Shown: positions 1-6,803, counted from the first letter of the stretch. The stretch: DNA of 7,572 bases from JAGTVG01 sp964389805 (GCA_964389805.1 CAYMFU010000112.1:1-7572); one strand, 5' to 3'. The notes: a model not told the origin generated them from the letters alone. Numbers and translations: made by a program.

Positions 1-1008
1 ATGGAAATCAAGGATGAAAACTGTTTTGTTGGATTCGATGCCTATAAAAAACTATTGGAGATCCCTGAGATCAATTATGTTATCCTTGCCACTCCTCCAC
101 ATTTTCGTCCTCTGCATTTAAGAGCGGCTGTTGAAGCAGGGAAAAATGTTTTCATAGAAAAACCAGCAGCTGTTGATACAAATGGCGTTCTCTCCATCAT
201 AGAGTCCGGCGAAATAGCTAAAAAGAAAGGACTTGCCATCGGAGCGGGCACACAGCGCAGGAGAGATAATTCATTTAAAGAAGTAGTAAAACGCATCCAT
301 GATGGTGAGATCGGGGATGTACGTTCAGGTGTTTCACGCTGGCTGATCGGTGAGCTCTGGTATTTGGAACCCCAACCAGAATGGTCGGATATGGAAAACC
401 AGCTCAGGAACTGGATGTATTATGAATGGTTATCGGGTGATATTTTCGTAGAGCAATTTATTCATTCCATTGATTTGATGAACTGGGTATGCCAGTCCAC
501 GCCGACCAAAGCCATTGGGCTAGGGGGAAGACAAGTCCGGACGGGAAGTACCTTCGGCAATGCATACGACCATTATTCAGTACAATATGAATATCCTAAC
601 GATATAACGATCTTCTGTCTTGATCGTCAAATCAACGGGTGCGCCGATTACATTGATGATGTATTTATTGGAGCAAAAGGACGGGGAAATTTTTCATATC
701 AACATACAGGCATAACGATCAAAGATGGTCAATCCTGGCGCTATCGAGGAGAAAGGAATAATGCTTACCAGACTGAACATGATGATCTGATCCACAGCAT
801 CCGGACCGGGGAACCTATCAATGAGGCGAAACAGGTAGCTGAGTCAACAATGACTGCGATTATGGGTCGTGAAGCTGCTTATAGTGGTCAGGAAATTACC
901 TGGGATATGATGATAAAAACGAAGCAGGATTTCACCCTTGACAAGTATGAATTCGGGGATCTTTCCACGGCACCCGTACCGATGCCAGGAAAATATAAGT
1001 TTGGGTAG
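1..1008 (+). CDS. Gfo/Idh/MocA family oxidoreductase, 5'-truncated by window edge
   Basis: This is the C-terminal 335 residues of an NAD(P)-dependent sugar or polyol dehydrogenase-type protein. Visible are the end of the Rossmann domain (ILATPPHFRPLHL at 28-40), the family's E-K-P motif at residues 53-55 (I-E-K-P-A), and then the alpha/beta catalytic domain with a GDIFVEQFIHSID block (146-158). H155 and D158 of that block match the conserved catalytic region of the family. The ending P-V-P-M-P-G-K-Y-K-F (325-334) is typical of a subgroup common in Bacteroidota and Planctomycetes. The GxGxxG cofactor loop and first beta-alpha-beta unit, usually some 70-100 residues, are missing. The ATG at base 1 is therefore almost surely an internal methionine, and the gene starts left of the window. 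Many members of this subgroup carry a twin-arginine signal, but that part cannot be seen here. The substrate is unknown. A second family member follows after 94 bases. Confidence 0.9.
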   Translation: MEIKDENCFVGFDAYKKLLEIPEINYVILATPPHFRPLHLRAAVEAGKNVFIEKPAAVDTNGVLSIIESGEIAKKKGLAIGAGTQRRRDNSFKEVVKRIHDGEIGDVRSGVSRWLIGELWYLEPQPEWSDMENQLRNWMYYEWLSGDIFVEQFIHSIDLMNWVCQSTPTKAIGLGGRQVRTGSTFGNAYDHYSVQYEYPNDITIFCLDRQINGCADYIDDVFIGAKGRGNFSYQHTGITIKDGQSWRYRGERNNAYQTEHDDLIHSIRTGEPINEAKQVAESTMTAIMGREAAYSGQEITWDMMIKTKQDFTLDKYEFGDLSTAPVPMPGKYKFG

Positions 1009-1045
1009 AATAAAACGAGAAGGAGTATTTTTAGAGGCTTAGGAA

Positions 1046-1053
1046 TAAATTTG
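1046..1053 (+). promoter_or_regulatory. Possible Bacteroidota -7 element (TAAATTTG)
   Basis: TAAATTTG is an exact match to the TAnnTTTG -7 element known from Bacteroidota. It lies in the 94-base gap between the two oxidoreductase genes and would give a leader of roughly 40 bases before the ATG at 1103. No convincing TTTG -33 element lies 17-23 bases upstream, so it may be a chance match in AT-rich sequence. In that case the genes are simply co-transcribed. Confidence 0.25.
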
Positions 1054-1102
1054 TTAGATTGATACAACAAAACATTTTTTCAATCCTGTAATATTTTAAT
1101 AT

Positions 1103-2137
1103 ATGGATACAATAGGCATCGGATTAATAGGATGCGGAATCTGGGGCTCAATTCACGCTCAAACCTATTCCAGGTCACCATTTACTAAACTTGTGACAAC
1201 ATGCGATCAGGACAGCGAGCGGGCCGAACAATTTTCACAAAAATACGGTTCCGCCAGCCATACATCAGATTATCAGGACATCCTTATGAATCCTGAGATA
1301 TTAGCAGTATCCGTAGCCACTCCGGATTATTCGCATACTCAGATAGTAACGGACGCGTTAAATGCCGGGAAACATGTACTGGTTGAAAAGCCCCTGGCCA
1401 CTACTGTTCAGGAATGTACGGATATACTGGCAGCAAGGGATGCTTCAGGCACTATTTTAATGGTGGATTTCCATAACCACTGGAACATTCCATTCATGCA
1501 GGTAAAAGAAATGGTAGACACAGGAGAATTGGGAGATTTACAAATGATCAATGTACGGTTGAACGATACCATTTATGTCCCCACTAAAATGTTGAACTGG
1601 GCATCCAGGTCTTCTCCCGCCCATTTTTTAGGCAGCCATGTAGTAGATCTGATACGATGGATTTCAGGCGCTGAAATTATAAGGGTGTATTCAGTATGCA
1701 GAGCGGAAGTACTCAGGAAAAAAGGCATAAATACTCCCGACTTTTATCAATCGATCCTTGAACTTTCCAATGGAGCCACTGCTTATGTGGAAAACTGCTG
1801 GATAGTTGCAGAAAATGCACCTAATATATTCGAATTCAAGGGTGATTTTATAGGATCTAAGGGAAGCACATTCGTTAATGTAAGCCACCACCGGATGATT
1901 GAAAAATATACTGAGAAAGGGGCTGGATTTTCTGATGTTGTGGGTGTTGTTGACAGGTATGGAAAGGCCCTTGGATTCTGTACCGCCTCTATTGAACATT
2001 TTATTGATTGTATACTACAAAATACTTCCCCTATCGTTACCGGAGAAGATGGACTGGTTGCAACTCAAGTGGTCCAGGCTATGGAAGAATCGGCAAGCAC
2101 AGGGCTTCCCGTGGATCTCCAATCAGTCATTGGTTAA
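1103..2137 (+). CDS. Gfo/Idh/MocA family oxidoreductase (NAD(P)-dependent sugar/polyol dehydrogenase type)
   Basis: A complete 344-residue protein of the usual length for this family. It opens directly with the Rossmann fold: IGIGLIGCGIWG at residues 4-15 holds the G10-x-G12-x-x-G15 dinucleotide loop. VATPDYSH (71-78) and V-E-K-P (94-97, the E-K-P motif) close the cofactor domain. The C-terminal domain carries GSHVVDLIRW (177-186), whose H179 and D182 fit the conserved H-x-x-D catalytic region. There is no signal peptide, so it should be cytoplasmic. The likely role is NAD(P)-dependent oxidation, reduction or epimerisation of a sugar, inositol or related compound; the substrate cannot be read from the sequence. 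The ATG at 1103 is supported because the glycine loop begins within ten residues of it. The symporter gene starts 8 bases after the stop, so the two are probably co-transcribed. It is clearly diverged from the upstream paralogue, which has a different catalytic block and C-terminus. Confidence 0.93.
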   Translation: MDTIGIGLIGCGIWGSIHAQTYSRSPFTKLVTTCDQDSERAEQFSQKYGSASHTSDYQDILMNPEILAVSVATPDYSHTQIVTDALNAGKHVLVEKPLATTVQECTDILAARDASGTILMVDFHNHWNIPFMQVKEMVDTGELGDLQMINVRLNDTIYVPTKMLNWASRSSPAHFLGSHVVDLIRWISGAEIIRVYSVCRAEVLRKKGINTPDFYQSILELSNGATAYVENCWIVAENAPNIFEFKGDFIGSKGSTFVNVSHHRMIEKYTEKGAGFSDVVGVVDRYGKALGFCTASIEHFIDCILQNTSPIVTGEDGLVATQVVQAMEESASTGLPVDLQSVIG

Positions 2138-2145
2138 GCGTAAGT

Positions 2146-3570
2146 ATGACAAATACATTCGGATTCATTGACTGGACTTTTATCATTGGATTTCTGATCC
2201 TCAGTTTATCAATTGGTCTGTTTGCCAGAAAACGAATTGTCGATATAGATGATTTTCTTCTTGTGGGAAGAAAATTGCGATCATTCAGGGGTATAGCAAC
2301 ACTTGCCAGTACGGAAATGGGGCTGGTAACTATTATATATTTTTCGGAGGAAGCCTATTCCAATGGATTTGTTGCCATTCTGGCCGGAGTTATTGCAGCC
2401 CTAATGATGTGGGTAATAGGCAGGACCGGATTTGTTATCAAACATTTACGATCGTTGGGGATCAGAACCGTACCCGAATACTTTGAAATGCGGTTCCGTC
2501 CTGGTGTAAGAAGGATCGCTGGTCTGCTGATCTTTCTGACCGGTATTCTGAATATGGGCATTTTTCTGCAGGTAGAGGGCAAATTCCTCGTGATTGCAAT
2601 GGGATTCCCTGCACAAACGCTCCCCATTATTATGGGTATCATATTGATCATTGTAGTATCTTATACCCTACTCGGGGGAATGTATTCGGTCGTAATTACT
2701 GATGTATTCCAGTTTATAATTTTACTAGCCGGTATTGTTTTAATAAGTTATTATGCTGTTACCCATGCGGGTGGATTCGATGGTATGGTGACAGCTGTTC
2801 AAACCCATTTTGGTGATGCGGGCTTCGATCTGCGTAATGCACCCAGGTATGGATTGCTGTTTATTATATGGACAGCACTATACTATACCAGCGGATGGTC
2901 ATCCTGGCAACCGGTTGTTCAACGTGTCTTCAGCATGAAAGATGTCGGAACGGCCATGAAATTATACCGTATCAGCAGTATTTTTATGTTCTTCAGGGCT
3001 TGCTTACCTATGCTTTGGGGAATTGCCGCGCTTGCCATAATTGGTATGATCCCGGATACTCAGACTGCCCTACCCCAAATGTTGGTACGTATAATTCCGG
3101 CCGGCATGTTCGGATTTATTATGATCGGTTTTCTATCAGCATCCATGTCAACCTATGACAGCTATTTATTATCATTCAGTGCCATTTTAGGTCAGGATAT
3201 TATTTCACCCTTAATTAAAAAACCACTGGATGGTAAAAAACGAATGCTAATTGTTCGTATTGGCATTATCATTATCGGGATCTTTATTTATTTCTGGGGG
3301 ATCTATTACGAGTTTACGGAAACTGTATTCCGATATATTGCACTGACCGGCTCACTGGCTTTTGCCGGAACGCTTACCGGCCTGGTTGGCGGGATCTATT
3401 GGAAGAAAGCCAGCACTATGGGGGCTTATCTTGCTTTTATCGCCAGTGCAATTCCACCTATCGTTTCATTGTTTGTACCGGATATAAATCCAACCAATGC
3501 CGGATTACTCAGTTTCTTGCTGGCGCCAATAAGCCTGATAATAGGATCCCTTATATTCCCGGATAATTAA
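2146..3570 (+). CDS. Sodium:solute symporter (SSS family)
   Basis: A 474-residue inner-membrane protein of the sodium/solute symporter family (TC 2.A.21), about the normal length for 13 membrane segments. The first hydrophobic segment is residues 10-27. It is followed by D36-F-L-L-V-G-R-K (the usual D-x-x-x-x-G-R after TM1), LASTEMGLV (53-61) in TM2, and TVPEYFEMRF (108-117), a family hallmark. SYTLLGGMYSVVITDVFQF (172-190) matches the family signature. SASMSTYDSY (331-340) aligns with the region of E. coli PutP TM9 that holds the sodium ligands S340/T341; S336 and T337 are the counterparts here. It presumably imports a sugar, polyol or sugar acid with Na+. The ATG at 2146 is preferred: an in-frame ATG at 2008 would add 46 charged, non-membrane residues inside the preceding gene. 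Tight spacing to the dehydrogenase suggests that the dehydrogenase acts on the imported substrate. Confidence 0.93.
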   Translation: MTNTFGFIDWTFIIGFLILSLSIGLFARKRIVDIDDFLLVGRKLRSFRGIATLASTEMGLVTIIYFSEEAYSNGFVAILAGVIAALMMWVIGRTGFVIKHLRSLGIRTVPEYFEMRFRPGVRRIAGLLIFLTGILNMGIFLQVEGKFLVIAMGFPAQTLPIIMGIILIIVVSYTLLGGMYSVVITDVFQFIILLAGIVLISYYAVTHAGGFDGMVTAVQTHFGDAGFDLRNAPRYGLLFIIWTALYYTSGWSSWQPVVQRVFSMKDVGTAMKLYRISSIFMFFRACLPMLWGIAALAIIGMIPDTQTALPQMLVRIIPAGMFGFIMIGFLSASMSTYDSYLLSFSAILGQDIISPLIKKPLDGKKRMLIVRIGIIIIGIFIYFWGIYYEFTETVFRYIALTGSLAFAGTLTGLVGGIYWKKASTMGAYLAFIASAIPPIVSLFVPDINPTNAGLLSFLLAPISLIIGSLIFPDN

Positions 3571-3661
3571 TATGCCTTTTGATGGCAGGTATTAACATAT
3601 AACCTTCTTGTCTGATCGGCAGAATACCGCTGACAGATATATCGAAAAAAAATATTTCTTA
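3571..3661. other. Convergent intergenic gap, no gene
   Basis: These 91 bases separate the stops of the symporter and the hydrolase. They are AT-rich, with a run of eight A followed by TATTTCTT near 3645-3660. I see no good hairpin with a T-tract within the gap; the better terminator candidate lies just beyond it, at 3700-3732. Confidence 0.6.
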
Positions 3662-5095
3662 TTAATTATTAAGATCAACTTTAAAAACTATGGATCTTTT
3701 AAAGGATGGCAAAGACATTAGGCCATCCTTTATTTCCTGAGTTGACCAGGTATCGGTCCAGGGATCGTAAGCCTGGGAATTTTGTAATGCCTGATCCGGA
3801 ACAACCCCCGTAAGATCGATGGATAGATGCTCGAGTGATTCCGGCTTCAGACCCATCTCAAATTCACTCCGCCAGTCGTTATGTATGTCTTTGCACCAGG
3901 CGATCAGGGTATTATTTCCTTTCAGGGCATATATTCGAAGTTCTTCGTGAGGTATCATAAAGGGCTCGAATCTTTCTTTTACCGGATCGATCCCTTTTAC
4001 TGCCTCGGCAAACCGGTCAAAGAGGTACCACTGATCAAACTTGTCAATAGACTGACGCCACCACCATGCATTTCCTGTTCCGGCTGCTCCTGCAAAAAAG
4101 GGCACAAAGAGTTGATCATGGGTAAGCACACCAACCGTATCCAGATCATATATTTCGGAATAACCAGTGTGTTTTGGTTTTACGGCACCAGTCTCGGCTA
4201 AGACCACTGGTTTCCCAGTATTAAAGTTCAGCATTTCCCTCACAGCTTCTGCCGCCAACACATCGGCTGGGCCATGACACACCTCCCAGCGGGCACCCAG
4301 GTCAAGGTAGCGATGTACCTGGGTAACATCATTGGTCTCAAGCATGCACATCGGCCTATACATTTCCTCCCGGTAGCCTTCATAATCATAACTTCCAAGG
4401 CTTTGAACAGCCAGGTTCTTTGGAAATAGCCTATGTAATTCAGGCAACATGATTTTCGTCCAGGTCAGATAATCTCCCTTTACACAATTGACCTCGTTCC
4501 ATAATTCCCAGGCAAAAATTTCAGGACGGTCGCCATATCTTTCCTGATAGAATTTCAGTTTTTGCTTGAATTGTTCATGGCCTTTCTCACTATCTATAAA
4601 TTCTTCCATTGATTCATAATATCCCCCATTCGCCACATTATGAATAATTTTATCAGACCATCTGTTTTTATCAGCCGGGCAATCCCTGAAATATTCCAGG
4701 CACATTTTCACCTTAATCCCATTTGCATAGCACAATTCCAGGAACCGGTCCAGAATTTTTGCCTTTTCTTCATCATATACCCCGCTTTTCTCATGCTCAA
4801 TATCCCAGAGGGGCAGACCGAGCCACACCCGGCAATAATTGATCTGATTTCCGGCCATCGTCCGGACCACCTCTTCCAGCTCATCTTCTTCAGGTGGTTC
4901 CACAAGATTAAAGCCATTTGGAATATAAGTCGAGCCATTGCTCAATTCGAAACAGGCTGGATTTTCTGTACTAACCTGAACGAAAGCATCCTTGTCCTCA
5001 ATCTTTTCTTTTTCTTCCTTCACTGGACTACACATTTGCAGAAGAAGCAATATGGAGAGCATACAAATTCTGGCAATAAATCTATTAAGGTTCAT
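3662..5095 (-). CDS. Lipoprotein glycoside hydrolase, clan GH-A (GH5/cellulase-like)
   Basis: A 477-residue secreted hydrolase. Residues 1-21 form a lipoprotein signal with C22 as the likely lipidated cysteine, then a charged linker (K26-E-E-K-E-K). A (beta/alpha)8 barrel covers roughly residues 38-375. W199-N200-E201 (in AWELWNEVN) supplies the probable acid/base glutamate, H261-R-Y263 is the usual clan GH-A histidine/tyrosine element, and E301 (in VVLAETGA) is the probable nucleophile. These place it in clan GH-A with a retaining mechanism; GH5-like is the best guess. AGAAGTGNAWWWRQ (335-348) looks like the aromatic-rich strand-8 region. Residues from about 385 to the end look like a small beta-sandwich. 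The substrate (beta-glucan, mannan, galactoside or other) is not determined. The ATG at 5095 is right because the signal peptide starts there; the leader is A-rich without a Shine-Dalgarno. It is the last visible gene of the - strand group, 74 bases after the fusion gene. Confidence 0.87.
   Translation of the reverse strand: MNLNRFIARICMLSILLLLQMCSPVKEEKEKIEDKDAFVQVSTENPACFELSNGSTYIPNGFNLVEPPEEDELEEVVRTMAGNQINYCRVWLGLPLWDIEHEKSGVYDEEKAKILDRFLELCYANGIKVKMCLEYFRDCPADKNRWSDKIIHNVANGGYYESMEEFIDSEKGHEQFKQKLKFYQERYGDRPEIFAWELWNEVNCVKGDYLTWTKIMLPELHRLFPKNLAVQSLGSYDYEGYREEMYRPMCMLETNDVTQVHRYLDLGARWEVCHGPADVLAAEAVREMLNFNTGKPVVLAETGAVKPKHTGYSEIYDLDTVGVLTHDQLFVPFFAGAAGTGNAWWWRQSIDKFDQWYLFDRFAEAVKGIDPVKERFEPFMIPHEELRIYALKGNNTLIAWCKDIHNDWRSEFEMGLKPESLEHLSIDLTGVVPDQALQNSQAYDPWTDTWSTQEIKDGLMSLPSFKRSIVFKVDLNN
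3700..3732 (+). terminator. Candidate intrinsic terminator of the + strand group, inside the convergent hydrolase gene
   Basis: A perfect 11-bp inverted repeat (TAAAGGATGGC at 3700-3710, GCCATCCTTTA at 3722-3732) with an 11-base loop. On the + strand it runs into TTTCC, giving a T-rich CCTTTATTT stretch as expected of a rho-independent terminator. It lies 130 bases past the symporter stop, within codons 455-466 of the hydrolase on the opposite strand. On the - strand an A-rich stretch follows the stem, so termination would act mainly on the + strand transcript. The T-tract is short, so strength is uncertain. Confidence 0.45.
5033..5095 (-). other. Lipoprotein signal peptide of the hydrolase
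   Basis: Residues 1-21 comprise a basic N-region (N4-R5, R9), a hydrophobic core (M12 to L19) and a lipobox-like L-Q-M-C ending at C22. The -1 methionine and -2 glutamine deviate from the classical L-A-G-C, but Bacteroidota tolerate relaxed lipoboxes. The K-E-E-K-E-K tract from residue 26 resembles the charged lipoprotein export signals reported in this phylum, which suggests the outer-membrane surface rather than the inner membrane. Confidence 0.7.
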
Positions 5096-5151
5096 TTTTA
5101 TTCCGTTTAAATATGAGTTTTATAATATCTGAATTTAAAAAATAGAGCAAA

Positions 5152-5174
5152 CCTGATGAATAAGCCGGATCAGG
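5152..5174 (-). terminator. Weak terminator-like hairpin after the DoxX/TIM-barrel gene
   Basis: CCTGAT and ATCAGG form a 6-bp stem with an 11-base loop that overlaps the gene's TGA stop (5170-5172). Reading on the - strand, the stem is followed by TTTGCTCTATTTTTT. The stem is short and the T-run begins several bases late, so it may give only partial termination before the hydrolase gene. Confidence 0.25.
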
Positions 5175-6696
5175 CCCTCCATGGTCGTTCTCTGTTAAGG
5201 TCCGAATTTAAGACGTTCATGGCAATGTTAACATCATCAACGATCTGGAAATCATACATACCAACACAAATAAAATCGGCGCCATTTTCAAAAGCATACC
5301 TGAAGCCAACCTCAGGATGTATGGCCCCTGCAGCCAGGGTCTTGAAAGCAATCCATGGGACATCGATAGATTTCATATACTCGATCGTGTCTTCCGGATC
5401 AGTACACCATATATTGTCATGCTGGTTCTCCTTGTTTGCAGACCAGTAATCGGTATGATGAAGGGTCTTCATCCAGAAATCAGGCTTTAATCCGTATTCC
5501 ACACAGGCCTTTACAGTTTCCAGTTTATGGCCGCCAATCCCGGCAGGCAGACCATTTGCCTTAATCAATTCCAAGGTTTTACCAATTTCCTCGAGTCTGC
5601 CCTGCTCTACCATCATGTCAGCTGCCCCACCATGTACATAGCATGCACTAGCTCCATTGTCAATTGACATCTGGGCACCTTTTATTGTGTCTTCACCACC
5701 GCAATCAGATATGAACTTTATATTTCCTATTTTCCTTTTCCAATAGGTGTTAATGACCCGGCATAAAACAGGATTTGTCAGGAATGCATTAATTCCGCAT
5801 TTTTCTGCCATCAGAAAGGTCTCATATACTTTGTCATCGTGAAAATACGACTTTACCAATTTTGATACGTATATCAGGTCCCTGGCATGCGCCCATCCTC
5901 CAATGAGGTTTCCACCAAGTATTACGCGGCTGAATTCTTCTCCAGCAATTTTTGTATGCGGGACTTTGGAAGCAAGATCCTGTAAACTTGTAAAATTGTA
6001 TGACTTTATGGTGGCGCTGGTGACAGCGTCGGTCTCCGTAAGGAATTTCTCTTCATAACTGATCCAACCCTTTTTCTTAATGGCAGCAACCACGAATCCT
6101 CCGAAAATGGGTAAGGTAGCCAAATTCTTCACCAGTTCCCGCCGGCTCAATTTTACTTCATTGTTATCCGTATTTTCAACTTCCTTAGCCCCAACATCCT
6201 TCCCCTGTTTAAACTGATTTATGGCCAGACTAATCAGCCTGTCTAAACCAGGCAGACTCTTTGGTGAGATAAACAGAAAAACGGAAAGTGCCATTATCTC
6301 AATAAGGTTTTTATTCACAATGAGATATTGTCCTTCTGCCGGTACGCCAAAATCCATACCCAGGAAAGGAGGATTTGCCACATAATATAGCGATAACATA
6401 ATGATGCCGAATGCAGAAGAGTACCTCGTTAAAATACCGAAGAAAAGAGAAATTCCGATAAGTATCAGCCCCCAGATATTGAGAAAGTCGACGATCTCCA
6501 GGGCTCTTGGATTGCCAGCGAGATTCTGAAAAAAATCAGCAAATATCCACTTGGATACAGATAGAAAATTATATGATGACCAGTTGGGTGAGAGTAATTT
6601 TGAGATTCCTTCATATAAAAAATGCCATCCTATGACTGTTCTGAGAAGGACCAGGAATACTTCCAGGCCTTTTCTATTCAATAGCTTTGTTTCCAT
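5170..6696 (-). CDS. DoxX-like membrane module fused via an internal Tat signal to a TIM-barrel-like domain
   Basis: A 508-residue fusion. Residues 11-146 resemble the DoxX/DoxD family: a start like FLVLLRTVIGWHFLYEGISKL (14-34) and about four membrane helices (near 11-30, 70-90, 93-108, 131-146). A charged cytoplasmic linker (about 150-182) leads to S184-R185-R186-E-L-V-K and a hydrophobic stretch (191-206), a good twin-arginine signal. Residues 250-495 look like a TIM barrel: VILGGNLIGGWAHARDL recalls the start of aldo/keto reductases, and FKTLAAGAIHPEVGF (451-465) and GADFICVGMYDF (472-483) look like C-terminal barrel strands. I do not see the aldo/keto reductase catalytic tetrad. Family and reaction are therefore unassigned. 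DoxD is part of thiosulfate:quinone oxidoreductase, so a redox role is possible but inferred. ATG 6696 is chosen over an in-frame TTG at 6726, which overlaps a candidate promoter. It lies 107 bases downstream of the DAHP synthase gene. Confidence 0.85.
   Translation of the reverse strand: METKLLNRKGLEVFLVLLRTVIGWHFLYEGISKLLSPNWSSYNFLSVSKWIFADFFQNLAGNPRALEIVDFLNIWGLILIGISLFFGILTRYSSAFGIIMLSLYYVANPPFLGMDFGVPAEGQYLIVNKNLIEIMALSVFLFISPKSLPGLDRLISLAINQFKQGKDVGAKEVENTDNNEVKLSRRELVKNLATLPIFGGFVVAAIKKKGWISYEEKFLTETDAVTSATIKSYNFTSLQDLASKVPHTKIAGEEFSRVILGGNLIGGWAHARDLIYVSKLVKSYFHDDKVYETFLMAEKCGINAFLTNPVLCRVINTYWKRKIGNIKFISDCGGEDTIKGAQMSIDNGASACYVHGGAADMMVEQGRLEEIGKTLELIKANGLPAGIGGHKLETVKACVEYGLKPDFWMKTLHHTDYWSANKENQHDNIWCTDPEDTIEYMKSIDVPWIAFKTLAAGAIHPEVGFRYAFENGADFICVGMYDFQIVDDVNIAMNVLNSDLNRERPWRA
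6079..6150 (-). other. Internal twin-arginine (Tat) signal-like segment
   Basis: Residues 183-206 of the fusion protein read L-S-R-R-E-L-V-K followed by a mildly hydrophobic stretch with glycines (LATLPIFGGFVVAA). This fits the S-R-R-x-F-L-K consensus, with L at the F position. It sits after an even number of predicted membrane helices, so the arginine pair would face the cytoplasm, as Tat recognition requires. There is no obvious A-x-A cleavage site, so the segment may stay as a fifth membrane anchor. Confidence 0.65.
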
Positions 6697-6708
6697 TTTA
6701 AAAAATCG

Positions 6709-6754
6709 GTTTGAATAAAAATACAATCTAACGAAATCATGATCTTATTCAAAC
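6709..6754. repeat. 10-bp inverted repeat around the candidate promoter
   Basis: GTTTGAATAA (6709-6718) and TTATTCAAAC (6745-6754) are exact inverted copies separated by 26 bases. The right arm contains the candidate -33 TTTG and the left arm covers the expected transcription start, a position suited to a regulator's operator. An 8-base palindrome, ATCATGAT, lies between them at 6736-6743. The spacing is too wide for a tight hairpin. Chance is possible in such AT-rich sequence. Confidence 0.35.
6723..6753 (-). promoter_or_regulatory. Candidate Bacteroidota-type promoter for the DoxX/TIM-barrel gene
   Basis: Read on the - strand, TTTG (6753-6750) is followed after 19 bases by TAGATTGT (6730-6723), close to the TTTG-N19-TAnnTTTG arrangement with a mismatch at the last two positions. 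Initiation would fall near 6716, about 20 bases before the ATG at 6696. A better isolated -7 match, TATTTTTG (6770-6763), lies upstream but has no clear partner. Confidence 0.35.
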
Positions 6755-6803
6755 AATCTGACCAAAAATACCTGGTATCAAAATCTTATCTGAAAAAGTA
6801 ATT

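Noticed and set aside
1691..1999. 102-codon open frame on the - strand within the second oxidoreductase
   Set aside because: It lies wholly inside a gene with clear family motifs and shows none of its own.
2008..2145. Upstream in-frame ATG extending the symporter by 46 residues
   Set aside because: The extension is charged, overlaps the preceding dehydrogenase gene in another frame, and does not look like a membrane protein N-terminus; ATG 2146 gives the normal family start.
3600..3660. Terminator in the convergent gap using CGG/CCG around 3616-3630 and the A-run
   Set aside because: Only three or four base pairs form and no T-tract follows on the + strand; the AAATATTT palindrome is too AT-rich and short.
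4640..5110. 156-codon open frame on the + strand opposite the hydrolase
   Set aside because: It is a shadow of the well-supported hydrolase, including its catalytic region and signal peptide; its translation shows no recognisable domain.
5120..5151. Promoter before the hydrolase: TTTG (5151-5148) with TATTATAA 20 bases on
   Set aside because: The spacing is good but the -7 part matches TAnnTTTG only in the TA and one further base; too weak to list.
6697..6726. In-frame TTG at 6726 as start of the DoxX fusion gene
   Set aside because: It adds ten residues not needed for the DoxX module, and its codon lies in the candidate -7 element; ATG 6696 with an A/T-rich leader is simpler.
6768..6778. 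Palindrome ATACC-T-GGTAT upstream of the fusion gene
   Set aside because: Single short palindrome without a second copy or clear promoter relation; likely chance.
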